Shown here: piece after piece, positions 49,946 through 60,964 of the stretch
Numbering within the stretch: the first letter of the stretch is position 1
How the letters are laid out: each line of letters begins with the position of its first letter
DNA from: Zychaea mexicana
Taxonomy: Eukaryota; Mucoromycota; Mucoromycetes; Mucorales; Lichtheimiaceae
Direction of reading: 5' to 3'
Length of the DNA stretch: 64,000 nucleotides
Assembly (NCBI RefSeq): GCF_025766255.1
Contig: NW_026516800.1
Location: forward strand, 42,359-106,358
Notes under the pieces: generated by a model
The model's input: the letters and a program-made list of their open reading frames with translations, nothing else
Databases searched by the model: none
Told to the model about the DNA's origin: nothing
Made by a program: the position numbers and the translations under genes

Positions 49946-50430
49946 GTTTTTTTTGCTCATGTTTTTTTGCTCATGTTTTTATATGCTCATGTTTTTTTGC
50001 TCATGTTTTTATATGCTCATGTTTTTTTGCTCATGTTTTTTTGCTCATGTTTTTATATGATCATGTTTTTATATGATCATGTTTTTGAATGATCATGTTT
50101 TTAATTGATCATGTTTTTTTGCTCATGTTTTTAATTGAGCATGTTTTTTTGCTCATGTTTTTAATTGATCATGTTTTTTTGCTCATGTTTTTAATTGATC
50201 ATGTTTTTTTGCTCATGTTTTTAATTGAGCATGTTTTTTTGCTCATGTTTTTAATTGAGCATGTTTTTTTGCTCATGTTTGTAATTGCTCATGTTTTTTT
50301 GCTCATGTTTTTTTGCTCATGTTTTTATATGATCATGTTTTTTTGCTCATGTTTTTTTTGCTCATGTTTTTATATGATCATGTTTTTGCTCATGTTTTAA
50401 TATGCTCATGTTTTTTTGTTCATGTTTTTT
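49946..50430 (-). repeat. Minisatellite array 2, inverted relative to array 1
   Basis: About 485 bases of GCTCATGT, GATCATGT and GAGCATGT units separated by T-runs or TTTTATAT/TTTTAATT; read on the minus strand these are the array 1 units. Same mixture of about 13-base units and roughly 30-base higher-order period. The frame reading MFLLMFLIEHVFLL is a by-product of the repeat. Confidence 0.95.
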
Positions 50431-50448
50431 TCATCGCGCGAAAAGTCC

Positions 50449-50480
50449 AATATCAAGGGCTTTTGAAAGACCTTGATATT
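50449..50480 (+). other. Perfect 10-bp hairpin
   Basis: AATATCAAGG and CCTTGATATT separated by 12 bases, 19 bases beyond the end of array 2. Role unknown; could be a small terminal palindrome of an element. Confidence 0.6.
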
Positions 50481-51218
50481 TGTATATAAAGAGGCAAGGT
50501 GTGCCCCCAAAGAAGTTGGGGGGTTTTCAGAGAGTGGATGCGGTAGTTATGCATGAAGTTTCTGTTTGTATATGTAAACTTACTATATTGGTCCAAAAAG
50601 CTCCCAGTATATGCAATAGCTGCAAGAACACAACTTCATGTTAGTTACTCAATACTACATCGGATGAAGCACTCCGAGTGTATGCTTTCGTTACAAAGAG
50701 AAGTCTTTTATGAAATTTTTTTTCACGTACACCAACATGCACCATTCCATGTACCTAAAAAAAAGTAACGGGTCTCGCACTACCACTGTTCTGCATCTTC
50801 ATAATCCCCCTACAACCCTTGCTTCAAAAGATCATGTGTACTTTTCATACTGCTCTCTTACAAACATATGCAAAGTGCCGAAAAATGCCGCTCTTGTATA
50901 TATAATTTGATGTCATGCCGAAACCAGTTGGATCCAAAAAAAAGGATGCTACAATGCATTTTTATATATAAAAACATTCTCAGCGTATTACAAAGCAGCA
51001 CATGTTTTACGATGCTGATCGAATGCGTTTATTTTTTTTTTCATTGTTGTGAATGACCAATGCGATTAAGTAGAGATTTGAAAAGTTAGGGACAGTGTAG
51101 GAGCAACAACCCCTGAATTATTAAAGACGACCCCGTTCAAGGGAAGTTTTTTCTTATATAAAAGTGAATTCTTTTGAGGTTAATCTTTTATCTACATTCG
51201 CTCTTTTGTTGATGCATA
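50481..51218. other. No gene seen upstream of the CACTA transposase
   Basis: 738 bases. Short frames without motifs. Presumably 5' non-coding sequence of the tnp2 element; no terminal CACTA repeat was found by eye. Confidence 0.45.
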
Positions 51219-53819
51219 ATGGCAAGCAATAGACGTATGGTTGCTTGCTACTGTCGAACGTGCAGTAGGTCAAACCCACGGGGTTATGAGTTGGTGACAA
51301 ATCGAGTACGGCAAAACCACGATGAGCGTGATCACGTTGTACTAAGAGGCGAGACACAGCAGGATGGTATTTTATAAGCTACTTTTCCAAGCATCAGTAT
51401 GGTAATAATGATATTTAACTTCGAATATAGTGGCTAGTATGATCACTCTCTATGAATCCTTGAGCATTAACACGTCCCGATCATCAGTTGGCAATGGCGT
51501 AACCATGGATAGTACTGGTGAATCCAGTGTTTTGCCACCACCAGCAGGCAATTCTAACGCGGACATGGACGATTATGGTGATGATACGATGGATATTGAT
51601 GATGGCAACCCCCCTTCTCCTATTCATCCTTCGTCTCCGGAGTCCCTTTCACTTCCCTACCCTCGTCCTCAAGGTATGATAAGTTGTTGAGTAGAATTGT
51701 TGATAGATCGACTAATAACGAATTATCTCTGAATGTAGCTGTCAATGCCAACCGCAGAATACCTCTCGACATTGAGGATAACATATTCGAAAACGGTGGT
51801 GATAGCGATAGTGAGACTGTGGTTGGTGCTAATGCTCGTGTATTGGATGCGGACGACATTGAGTGGGGGTACAGCAACGAGGAAGACGATATAGTCGATA
51901 TAACAGGAGGTCGGTTCCCAAAGGACAATATTATTATATTCACTTGCATAGTAATACTAAATAAGTGTTTCTTAAAAAAAGATATCACTTACCTCGATAA
52001 TTCAGCATCAGAAAGAATGCTACTTCAGCATTATCGACATCCAGTTGCACTCGTCCTCGTTTTCCTTGTCTTGTTCCAGTTGCATTTTTTTTCTGAGCAT
52101 ATTTCAGGCATAGTTATCGAGTTTTTCTCAGTCCTGCTTGCAGATCTCCTTGGCCCGGATGCCCATATCCCTCGTTCACTTGCTACCCTGCGTAGTATAA
52201 CTGGCTTCTCTGTCTTAACAGACAACATCGTCTTATATGTGTCGTGTTCCCGGTGCCACAGTCTCTACCTGAAACGATCCGACGATTGCCCCACCGAATG
52301 CACCGATGACGACATTCGATACCAAGGATTGTGCGGCACCAGATTGTTTAAAGCATTAAGGAGTCGCCTATCTCCAGTAAAGGAATTTGCGTACCAGCCC
52401 TTGGCTGCTAGTATACAGAGGCTTTTCAAGCGATCAGGGTTCGAGGCAAAAATTGAACAATGGCGTTCCCGCACACGATATGAAAACAAATTTTTTGACA
52501 TCTATGATGGCGATATGTGGCGTGGTATCCTTGATAGAAGTGGTGCCTCATTCGTTTCTTTATATCGTTCGTTGTTGTTGACGCTTAACGTTGATTGGTT
52601 TGGTCCGTTCATTGATTCTACGTACTCGTGCGGTGCTCTATACTTGACTGTCAACAACTTGCCGCGGTCAGAGCGCTTTAAAACAGAGAATGTAATCCTT
52701 GTTGGTATCATGCCAGGTCCAAGTGAGCCAAGTACATCCGATATGAATCATTACCTTCGTCCACTGGTTGATGAATTGTTGGAGTGGTATGATGGAAAAA
52801 GGATCAGCACCTACAGCAATCCAACAGAAGGCGCTCTTGTCCGGGTAGCTTTGCTCAACAATGCATGCGACATCCCTGCTGCTCGAAAAACTAGTGAATT
52901 CACGTCCCATGCAAGCCTCTGTGCTTGCCATAAATGCCTTCGCCAGTTCGCCGTTTTCGAGGGTACATCGAGTATAAACTACTCTGGTTTCGAAGTCGAT
53001 GATTGGGAGCTGCGCACGAAGGAAAGCAATTTGGGTGATGCCACTCGATGGAAATATGCTGCTACTATGGCTGCTCGGCGACAGATCGAACGTGAAACTG
53101 GGACGAGATGGTCAGAGCTTCATCGCCTACGCTACTTTGATCCCGTTCGTTGTACTATTATCGACCCAATGCATAATTTGTTCCTTGGTACCGCTAAACG
53201 TATGACCAAACTTTGGATCGAAGATGCGCATCTGACAAATCGAGATCTGAAGGAAATGCAAACGTAAGTTTTAGTAGCAGTTCTTTATTGTGTTTGTTGC
53301 TATCGTTGTTAATAGATGGATGTCATGATCTTGTTCTGTGAATGACCGTATACCTAGACTGGCTGATGGCATTGTCCTCCCACCCGACTATGTTTCCTTG
53401 AAACGTAAGATCGAAAGTGGTTTTTCGTTCATGACTGCTGATGATTGGAAGTCATGGTGCCTAGTGTATTCACCTTTTGTGCTGCAGGGACACCTCGAAG
53501 ATCGTTTGCTTCAGAATTGGCTACTTTTTGTCAACGCATGCCGTTTACTAGTAAAGCCATCGATTACAGAGAGCGAGGTCGATTTGGCACACGCAAATTT
53601 GCTGAATTTTTGCACTGGTGTTGAAGACTTGTATGGCGCAGAAGCAGTAACACCAAACATGCACTTACATATGCATCTGGATATGACGATCCTTGATCGG
53701 CCCCTTGTACGGATTTTGGCTCTTCAGCTTTGAGAGATACAACGGGTATCTGAAAGAGATCGATACAACTTAGAAGAAGTCTTTCGAAGTGACTTTCTTG
53801 AAACGGTTTCTGCGACGCA
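51219..53819 (+). pseudogene. CACTA (EnSpm/CMC) tnp2 transposase, decayed and truncated
   Basis: Exons 51219-51366, 51431-51673, 51739-51909, 52006-53264 and a fifth from about 53316. It opens with a Cys cluster (MVACYCRTCRSNPRG), then an acidic region, then the tnp2 core: VDWFGPFIDSTYSCGALYLT, NLPRSERFKTENVILVGIMP, PGPSEPSTSDMNHYLRPLVD, NACDIPAARKTSEFTSHASL, CTIIDPMHNLFLGTAKRM, and in exon 5 FSFMTADDWKSWCLVYSPFV. Defects: TGA at 53326-53328, a frameshift near 53700 just before GPLYGFWLFSFERYNGYL, TAG at about 53771-53773, and loss of the C-terminus at 53812-53820, where sequence becomes a C2H2-family copy in antisense. Not functional. Confidence 0.85.
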
Positions 53820-54253
53820 GTAATACAAGATCGGCGATATTCGTGGAATTGGCTTGAAACATCGTGACCATCCAGGACCCATCGTTTGTCTCCAGGAGAT
53901 AGGTTTTCAAGCGATGGCGCTCTTTTTACATGGTTATTGTCGACGTGATGCGCGAGTTCTGAAACAGTTTTAAATATGTCGCGACAACCTGGGCAAGCGA
54001 ATTTAACAATGATTGCTGTGCCTTCTTGTGTGTATTTCTTCACGTTGCTTGTGTTGTAGACATGCACTGGAATTCCGTCTGTTGATTTGCCATGGTCTTT
54101 CTTCGAACGTGTTGTGAGATCCTTGCCGTGCTTAGTGAATATGTGCCTTTTCATATTTTGAAATCTGCTGAATGGTTCCTCACAATCCGGGCATAGCTTT
54201 TTTAACAAAACTATGGCGCCTTTGTTATTGCACGAATGAGACGATTCAGCCAT
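53812..54253 (-). pseudogene. C2H2 zinc-finger family protein, copy 2, truncated
   Basis: Starts MAESSHSCNNKG like copy 1 (37325) and is nearly identical for 145 codons (I count about seven amino-acid differences, plus Trp where copy 1 has a stop), including both C2H2 fingers and RWVLDGHDVSSQFHEYRR. Homology ends after the codons for SCITAS at 53812; the frame then runs into antisense tnp2 sequence. About 18 bases upstream of the ATG are shared with copy 1 (to TCATACATCGATCC), but the minisatellite is not. Confidence 0.85.
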
Positions 54254-54454
54254 GTTTGGATCGATGTATGAAAGTGATTGGTTTTTTTTATTGAACGCAC
54301 AATTTTTTTGCACGACATTGAATCCAAAATCAGCGACTTTACTTTCTTAAATGACTGTGTGGATTGTATATATAAAATCTAACAACAGAATATGCCTACG
54401 AAATGATATACCATATTTTAGCTGTCATACACGTGGCAACTGATGCAGCTCAAG

Positions 54455-54740
54455 TCAGAAAAGGTGTAGAGCAGGCCATAGAGATGTAGCTGGACACTCC
54501 TTACTTTCTTCTTTTTTGATGTGATCGATGAAAAAAAGATCATTTTCGTCGGCGTCATCAAGTCGTACAGCATTGGGCTTTTTTGCACTTTGTATTATGA
54601 CGAGTCCCATGAAGGGATATGTTTGATTCGACATTTTGCTATAAGCAAACACTTCGGAGTATTGCGTGCATTGTTTTTAGGGTACCTTAAATCTTGGCAG
54701 ATCCGCTTGGCAAATTCTGTAGCAAGTGATGTCTAGCTGC
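54455..54740 (-). pseudogene. Transposase C-terminal-like fragment
   Basis: The minus frame reads QADLPRFKVP, stop, KQCTQYSEVFAYSKM, TYPFMGLVIIQSAKK and NAVRLDDADENDLFFIDHIK. The tone (aromatic strand residues, then NDLFFID) recalls the C-terminal part of tnp2-type transposases, but the match is by impression only. One in-frame stop. Confidence 0.3.
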
Positions 54741-55138
54741 TTATATTGAGTGCATGCTCTGCATGTGTTAGACTAAGCCGTGTGTCAAACCAGATACTTT
54801 ATTATAAGACCTAGACTGTACATACCATGAGGGTTGCCAGGTGATTTTGTTTGTCGTCATGGTCTATCATTACTGACCGAATGGGTCAAGTTACCCCGGA
54901 ACAGCCCATGCGTCTTACCGTACGTGACATCATGGGGTCCCAAAGAAGTAACGGAAACCCACTTTTGAAAAAACAAAAAAGCCTTTGATGAACTTTATCC
55001 TGTTGCCAAGAATGGAATCTCCGAGAAAGAAAATCACAATCTTTTTATCTATAAATAAACGACTTGGCAAATCCAGAATAGTGATTTTACATCTTCTCTT
55101 TTCCTTTCTTATTACTTCTCTGCTTCTTATTAGTAAAA

Positions 55139-55694
55139 ATGTCTCCAAGGTAGTAAGCTTGTAATATCTGTTATTCTTTGTGAAAAATCATCGATGGCAC
55201 ATTTTCTGATTTGGAGATCTATTATGCTATATACTCGTCATTAGTGAACAACAGCAACCCCAACAGCCTCACGAGCAGCATGAAATGGCTGCTACTTCAT
55301 CACCTTCTTCATACCCCACTACCGAAGCAATGAAAGCTGATGCCACTGCAAACACACAGGATTTAAATCAACAAGGTTAGCTACTCACTTTTCTATTACC
55401 GATATATCAGCTTTGAATATATCATACGTTCTTCTCACGTGTTTCTCCTTGACAATTCGACTTTAATATCTAACGTAAAATAAACTCAAATTAGAGGAAC
55501 CATCAGGAATTTTACGGTACGTGCTTGCGACGATCCATATCGGAGAAGAAGGGGGAACATTTTAAAGTAGCAGTAGTACGGATCATTTATGAACTGCTTG
55601 TGTATAATATTATAGGTTACGTGGTGGTTGCGGTTGCTTAACCGGCTGCCTTGCAGGACTGTGTTGCTGCTGCACACTTGACGCTTGCTGCTAA
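55139..55694 (+). CDS. Small CYSTM-like Cys-rich tail-anchored protein
   Basis: Four tiny exons (55139-55149, 55245-55375, 55495-55516, 55616-55694) join to 80 residues. The N-terminus is Gln/Pro/Ser/Thr-rich (EQQQPQQPHEQQHEM); the C-terminus is LRGGCGCLTGCLAGLCCCCT followed by LDACC and the stop. This is the signature of cysteine-rich transmembrane module proteins: a short hydrophobic Cys-packed helix at the very end, often palmitoylated, at the plasma membrane and linked to stress tolerance in fungi and plants. All junctions have GT-AG borders and keep phase. No single exon is long enough to stand out as a reading frame. Confidence 0.82.
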
Positions 55695-56327
55695 AGAGGT
55701 TTGTTTACCGTTAATCAGCCTTTTTGTAATCGTGTTAGGAACTCTAAAGTGTATAGTGATGCTCACAAATTTTTCCCACTTGTTGGTACAGATCTTTCTA
55801 TATTACACATAGTTGTCGTCGTGATTATCTCATTTGAATACTGTAACATTCAACAGCGTATGACAGGACTAACAAGATCGTCTTTTCTGTTCCACAAACT
55901 ATCTATTTACTTATTTTTGCTAAAGAAGAGCGCCTTGGCATACCTACATATTCTCTCCAAAGCCCACCGAATTGCATACGTTGTATTGTCACTATCATAC
56001 ATACTTTTCACACATATCAACATGTAGAACTTCATTATACGGTCACTCTATTTCATCATTAGCTTTCTCATTATATAAATATATCGTTTTACCAACCTGT
56101 ATATCTAATGTATGTGGTAAGCTACACATAAGCTCCTTCTTCTATAATTGGGAGCTGTTATCTCTGCAGGAAATGCAATGTTTGAAGTTTCGGTTTTGTA
56201 AATGCTGTAAACGTAAGCTTGCATGAAATATAGTTGTGGGTTGCCAAGCGGCCCCTTAAAACAAACCAGCACGACGATTTGACGTTAGCCAGTTTTTTTC
56301 GACGCGACGACGTTTCTTTTTGCTACC
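55695..56327. other. Intergenic, no gene seen
   Basis: 633 bases between two same-strand genes. The frame at 55701-56027 lacks motifs and reads through probable 3' UTR. Nothing else recognised. Confidence 0.5.
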
Positions 56328-57202
56328 ATGGCCACCTACGAATGCAGTTTACAAGGTCTTATAGTCGGAACAGCAGAAAAAGATGCAGTAATACAACGCC
56401 TTGTTGGAGTCTGTGGCAATGATTCCTTGATTGATCTCTTCCAGCACGAAATCATATTTTCACCAACGGGTACGAAGACTCTAAACATCATTCGCCATTT
56501 TTTTGGATTCGACCCACAAAACCTCACTTTCTGATTAACGAATGAATCGTAATAGTGCAGACACCAGTGGGACCAGCACGTAATGACGACGTTGTTTTAC
56601 GACTTCAATCACGGATTAGTTCAGAGCATGAAAAGAGTTTTAAACATCGACAATGGTACCTCTGCATGCAAGGTCACCCCGAACCCCAACGTGGACGCAC
56701 AGTATCTGTCCGACCGCATGTACGCGTAGAACTCAGTGGCGATGTGTTTCGATTTATGAAGTCACTCGGTTACAGGTTTATATCCATATACTTTCGATGA
56801 TCACTGAATAGTTATGTTCTACTAACGCAGGAAATCATTACTTAGTTATTCCTTTGAAGTTGTACGTAAAGGATATCTACTCTCATATGAAAGATTGTTA
56901 CGAATTACAGTCAGTCAAGTATACAAGGTAACAAGAGTATTCAAATAGCTCTAATACTGTAAACTATTCCATTACTGTTGCTCGTTTACAGCCCGCTGTT
57001 ACTGATGATCTTATGGACATACATGTGGCACTAGCTGAAAACAAAGGTGGATGTATCAAGCGCCGTGCTTGTGGATGAGGACATTTGGATGATTGAAGTC
57101 AATTCAACCCCGGTGGCTCAAGAGCAAGTGAATCAGATGGCAGAACAACTGAACAAGTTCAAGTTATTACTAAACGGGTATGTGACCAAAGTTATAGGGT
57201 GA
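56328..57202 (+). CDS. med18: Mediator complex subunit 18 (MED18/Srb5), apparent frameshift in last exon
   Basis: MED18 is a head-module subunit of Mediator that contacts RNA polymerase II. Exons 56328-56469, 56568-56775, 56831-56927, 56992 onward. Family features: MATYECSLQGLIVGTAEKDA, RLVGVCGNDSL, HEIIFSP, QWYLCMQGHPEPQ, RVELSGDVFRFMKSLGYR, YSFEVVRKGYLLSYERLL and TVSQVYK, then DDIHV-like LMDIHVALAENK and DIWMIEVNSTPVAQEQVNQM. Between LAENK and VDVSSAVLVDEDIW the frame shifts by one base at 57046: an extra G. Without it the frame runs to TGA at 57200-57202; with it translation stops at 57077. A GTATGT at 57178 could be a further donor. Either a base error or a real mutation. Confidence 0.8.
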
Positions 57203-57697
57203 CCGGGAATGAGTCAAATTATATGCTAATTGAGACGTCTGTTCGACTGGGTCGTACAAAGCATTGTAGATTTAGAATACGTCGACACGAGAGCCTTGCA
57301 AAACAAAATTCACTACACGTAATCCATTGCATACCCTTTACAAAACGCTCATTTGCTTCTTCCACCACTTTATCCTACTTCTTTTGTATCTTCCATAATA
57401 ATCATGACATTGTCACGCATGCTCTATTGTCGGATTCTGCTAAATGGTATGGTTTTCGTGAGTAGTTCAAGAATTAGGGTACACTGAAAAAAGGAATACT
57501 ACCACAGTAGATGAAACCGCAGCAAGTAAGAAAACGAATCGGAATTACTAGCTTTCGAACTTTTAGTTCCCAAAACAGTAATGGATAGAGTAATCCCTCA
57601 TGCATGACCGGAACTGCGCCACTACAACCATCATTTGTGCGTTGAAATCATTTAAATAGTGGTGTGAGATTTTGGTTTGTTTTCTTTACAAACATAT
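57203..57697. other. Intergenic, no gene seen
   Basis: 495 bases between MED18 and the F-box gene. No supported frame. Confidence 0.5.
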
Positions 57698-59591
57698 ATG
57701 CCTTCTTTACTATCGATAATTGGCAGACCAAACGACCACATCCACCACCACAATCGATTGGGCATGCCGACAATTACGATGAATGCACCCTTTTACGAAG
57801 ATCATCAGCAACCGTTGCCGATGATACTACAATTACCGGACGAACTTTTGAGCGAAATAATGCTTTTTGCGAAAATCACTGACCGACTTCGCTGCGCACT
57901 AACGTGCAGAGCATGGTATGATCATTTCGAAAAATATCCCTATGCGTTATGGGACACTATCGAAACGAACGATAGCTGGCTATTGTACAAACTCGACAAG
58001 ACCGTGCGTAAGAACAAAGCCCTTGCATCAGCTTTTGGACAATATGCTCGACATATCAAGTTTGTTCTTCCGCCGAGTCACGTTGCTTATTACGCCACAA
58101 GAGCCTTATCGAATTCTCAGTGTCACAATATCGTATCGTTGGGTAAATATAATCACTCTTTTTGTTTGAAGATTGCATGTATTTTTTAAAGGAGAATGTT
58201 AGCTCTGGAAACTCTAACTGTTGTATCAATCACCTCTAGATTTGTCCAATGTCTTCCAGTTGTCCATACAGAGCTTTCTTGAAACGATTCGCTTGAGCCA
58301 TAAAAGCTTGCGAGTGATACGCCTTATCAAGGGCGACGTCATTGCAGCAGGATATCTCGCAACTATATTCAATATATGTCATAACCTGACGCATTTCACT
58401 TATGTTGGTCGACAAACATCGCCCCAGGAGATCCGAGAGGCCCCTGAAAGTCTTGTTGCCCGTACGTTCCACTTGACCAGCCTGTACCTGGAATTCTCGT
58501 TAGGAGCCGATATTGTTCATTTACCTACGCTACTTGCAAACTGCCCACGCCTCAAGAATTTGCAGATACATACATTCGATAGCGAAGAGAATCAGCAGAT
58601 ACTAGAGCTTGTTACCATGCACTGTAGCAACCTTTCCAACTTTGTATATCACAGCTGGCATAACACAGTCGCGTACGGCAAGCGGAACGAGTTTCGACTT
58701 TTCGGCAAACAACTGACGTACTCTTATCGTGCAATACTTGATCCTTCGACGACGCCAACGGATGAAGGCGATGACATCAGTGTACACCAGAAGGATACGA
58801 CCCTTTTGCCATGGGTGCTTAAAAGCCATATGACGGTAGAAACCATGTCTGTCTCACTTTGCATGCTACGACCGACACGACGAGCAATGCATTTATTGGG
58901 CTCGCTACATTTTCCGCAACTGCGCGAGCTAAAGCTACATTGCCTGTGTCAAAATGCCAACCGGTCATACCCTTCAAGCAATTTATGCAGCTTTTTGCAA
59001 GCATCGCCGAATTTGGAACTTGTACACTTGTTTGGCCTTAACTCTATCAACAACAACGTCCTCAAGGTACTCGGTCAACTTGAACGCCTCGAACAGTTGG
59101 AGGTCACGCTCGGCGAAGCAAGTATGGTCACCCCTCAAGGCATTCGCTGGTTATTCGAGTCAACAAAGACGTTGCGACGCGTATCATTTGGAGGCCTAAC
59201 CAAATATTTTACAAATCAACATCTTTTGGCGACTACTGCTCTTAAGCACTTATATTCCTTGATGATTACAGCCGCATGCGCCGACATAAGCACGAGCGGT
59301 CTTTATCAATATACAGACAAGATGCGTGACTCTGATATCAAAATACTACGACTGGGTATGGTTCCTATGCTGGACGACAGAACTATTTTGGCGTTCAACC
59401 GACTGCCGAACCTTTGCTATTTGGAGATTGCTGCTACCCAAAAAAATCCGCGAAGTATCGGATTGGCATTCGATGAGCTCGTTGAAGCACGCGCTAAAGA
59501 TGATACCCATACTTTAGAAGTAAAATACACCGAAGCATATTCCTCTCACTTTTTCACTAGCGCTGTTGCTGGTAATATAGATATTTTCTAA
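57698..59591 (+). CDS. F-box/leucine-rich-repeat protein
   Basis: Two exons (57698-58142, 58240-59591) give 598 residues. The F-box is at about residues 42-85 (LPDELLSEIMLFAKITDRL, CRAWYDHFEKYPYALW). The rest is a long series of leucine-rich repeats (HLTSLYLEFSL, CPRLKNLQIHTF, FPQLRELKLHCL, LERLEQLEVTLGE, LKHLYSLMIT, LPNLCYLEIAAT). Such proteins are substrate adaptors of SCF ubiquitin ligases; target unknown. Paralogues are numerous in Mucoromycota. The ATG at 57698 is the first in frame; an alternative at residue 23 would also keep the F-box. Confidence 0.88.
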
Positions 59592-60964
59592 GAGAAAAAA
59601 TGAACGTACATACAGTAAATGCTTGTCACAAGTGTGGGTTGATTCAGTCATGGTTGCCTTTTGCATATTACTTTTCAATAATTCGTTTGCATCTCTTTTT
59701 TTCTTTCTTTGAGAGTAAGGAAGACTGAACTAGCTTTTGCTCTCTATGTTGCTATTGCCAGGATGACTTTAGTTATATAATCTAGACATCCTGAATGCTG
59801 TTGTTTATTCTTTACCGCATCTGCAGGGTATTACAATGCTATCCAATCCATTGAGCGGAGTTGGGATCCAGGAAGCTTACTAGGGTGATGTTTATATCTT
59901 GGTTGACAGCACACAGTAGCACTCCAGCGTCTTGTATCAGGCTTGCCTTTTCTCTGGCGTTTTGAGCTTGCTATCGTATTGTTGTTCGTTTGGTAAGCAT
60001 CAAGCTTAAGACACTGGGTTCATTTACTGAACAACTGCCCATGAGTTTGTTACATATAGAGTTTAAACAGACAAAGTACTGTAGTTAGAATTTGCCCAGA
60101 AAATATGAGGAACACTTTCCGGGAATCGCTATATTTCAAGATGTTTCTGATCCCGTATATATCCTAGCATGTGGAAGATGATAATGTTCCCGCTTACCAT
60201 AAATATTGACCTTTGTCAGTAAACTTGACTCCAATAAGTCCTCTGCGTAGTATAACTCTCAAAGCGGTTCGAGTATAGTTGCAGCAGCACGTTGGCCAAT
60301 GAAATCCAAATACCGGGCATTAAAAATCCACTGCCCGACATGAACAGGAACGCGCGTATGCGCATACATACAGCATACAGACTGCTTTTTTTTGGTCATA
60401 AAGGGAGAGGGGAGGAGGCGACGATGGTCTTTCTATTCAACAACGGAAGAAAGAATATTCTCACTTCATTTTTTTTCTCTCTTCTGTCACAGAGACTATA
60501 TCATATAGAGTGCGAGGTGATCCCTTTTGTGACGAAAAGAGGTACACAAGCATTTCTGATATATAAGGAAAGCATAGGGTAACCAAAAAAAATTAGTCTG
60601 TGCTTTCGCTCAGGTTTGAAAGGGCACCAGACTCGCTGCCGACCAGATCCACATCGTGCTGCCTTTCCATCAATCCTGGATCGTAAGTGTATATGTAAAC
60701 ATTTCAAATCGATCTTTGACTATACAGATATCACAACAATCCAACCTGGAAAACTGATTAATTAAACATGCTGCCAATATTGTTTATCAGCTCATCTTCT
60801 ATTAAAAATAAGTTGGTACTTAGATAATCTAAAAGATAATCAACCCAATTGGGAAATCGTTGCCATTTTAAGCATAACTTTTGAAGGGTCCGCTCTCTTT
60901 GTCGCGTTACTGTCACGTTCAAACTTAAAAATTTGTTGTCAATCTCCAATTATTTTGCTAAGCT
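59592..60964. other. Intergenic, no gene seen
   Basis: 1.37 kb between the F-box gene and the Helitron. The frame at 60292-60582 lacks motifs. No Helitron terminal sequence was identified by eye. Confidence 0.5.

Noticed and set aside
51684..52010. Membrane segment in the tnp2 protein (KDNIIIFTCIVILNKCFL)
   Set aside because: This is read-through of an intron (51910-52005); splicing removes it and restores the transposase frame.
36743..54253. One giant composite inverted-repeat transposon bounded by the two arrays or the two C2H2 copies
   Set aside because: Array 2 is not next to C2H2 copy 2, flanks do not match, and the interior has independent insertions; separate events explain it better.
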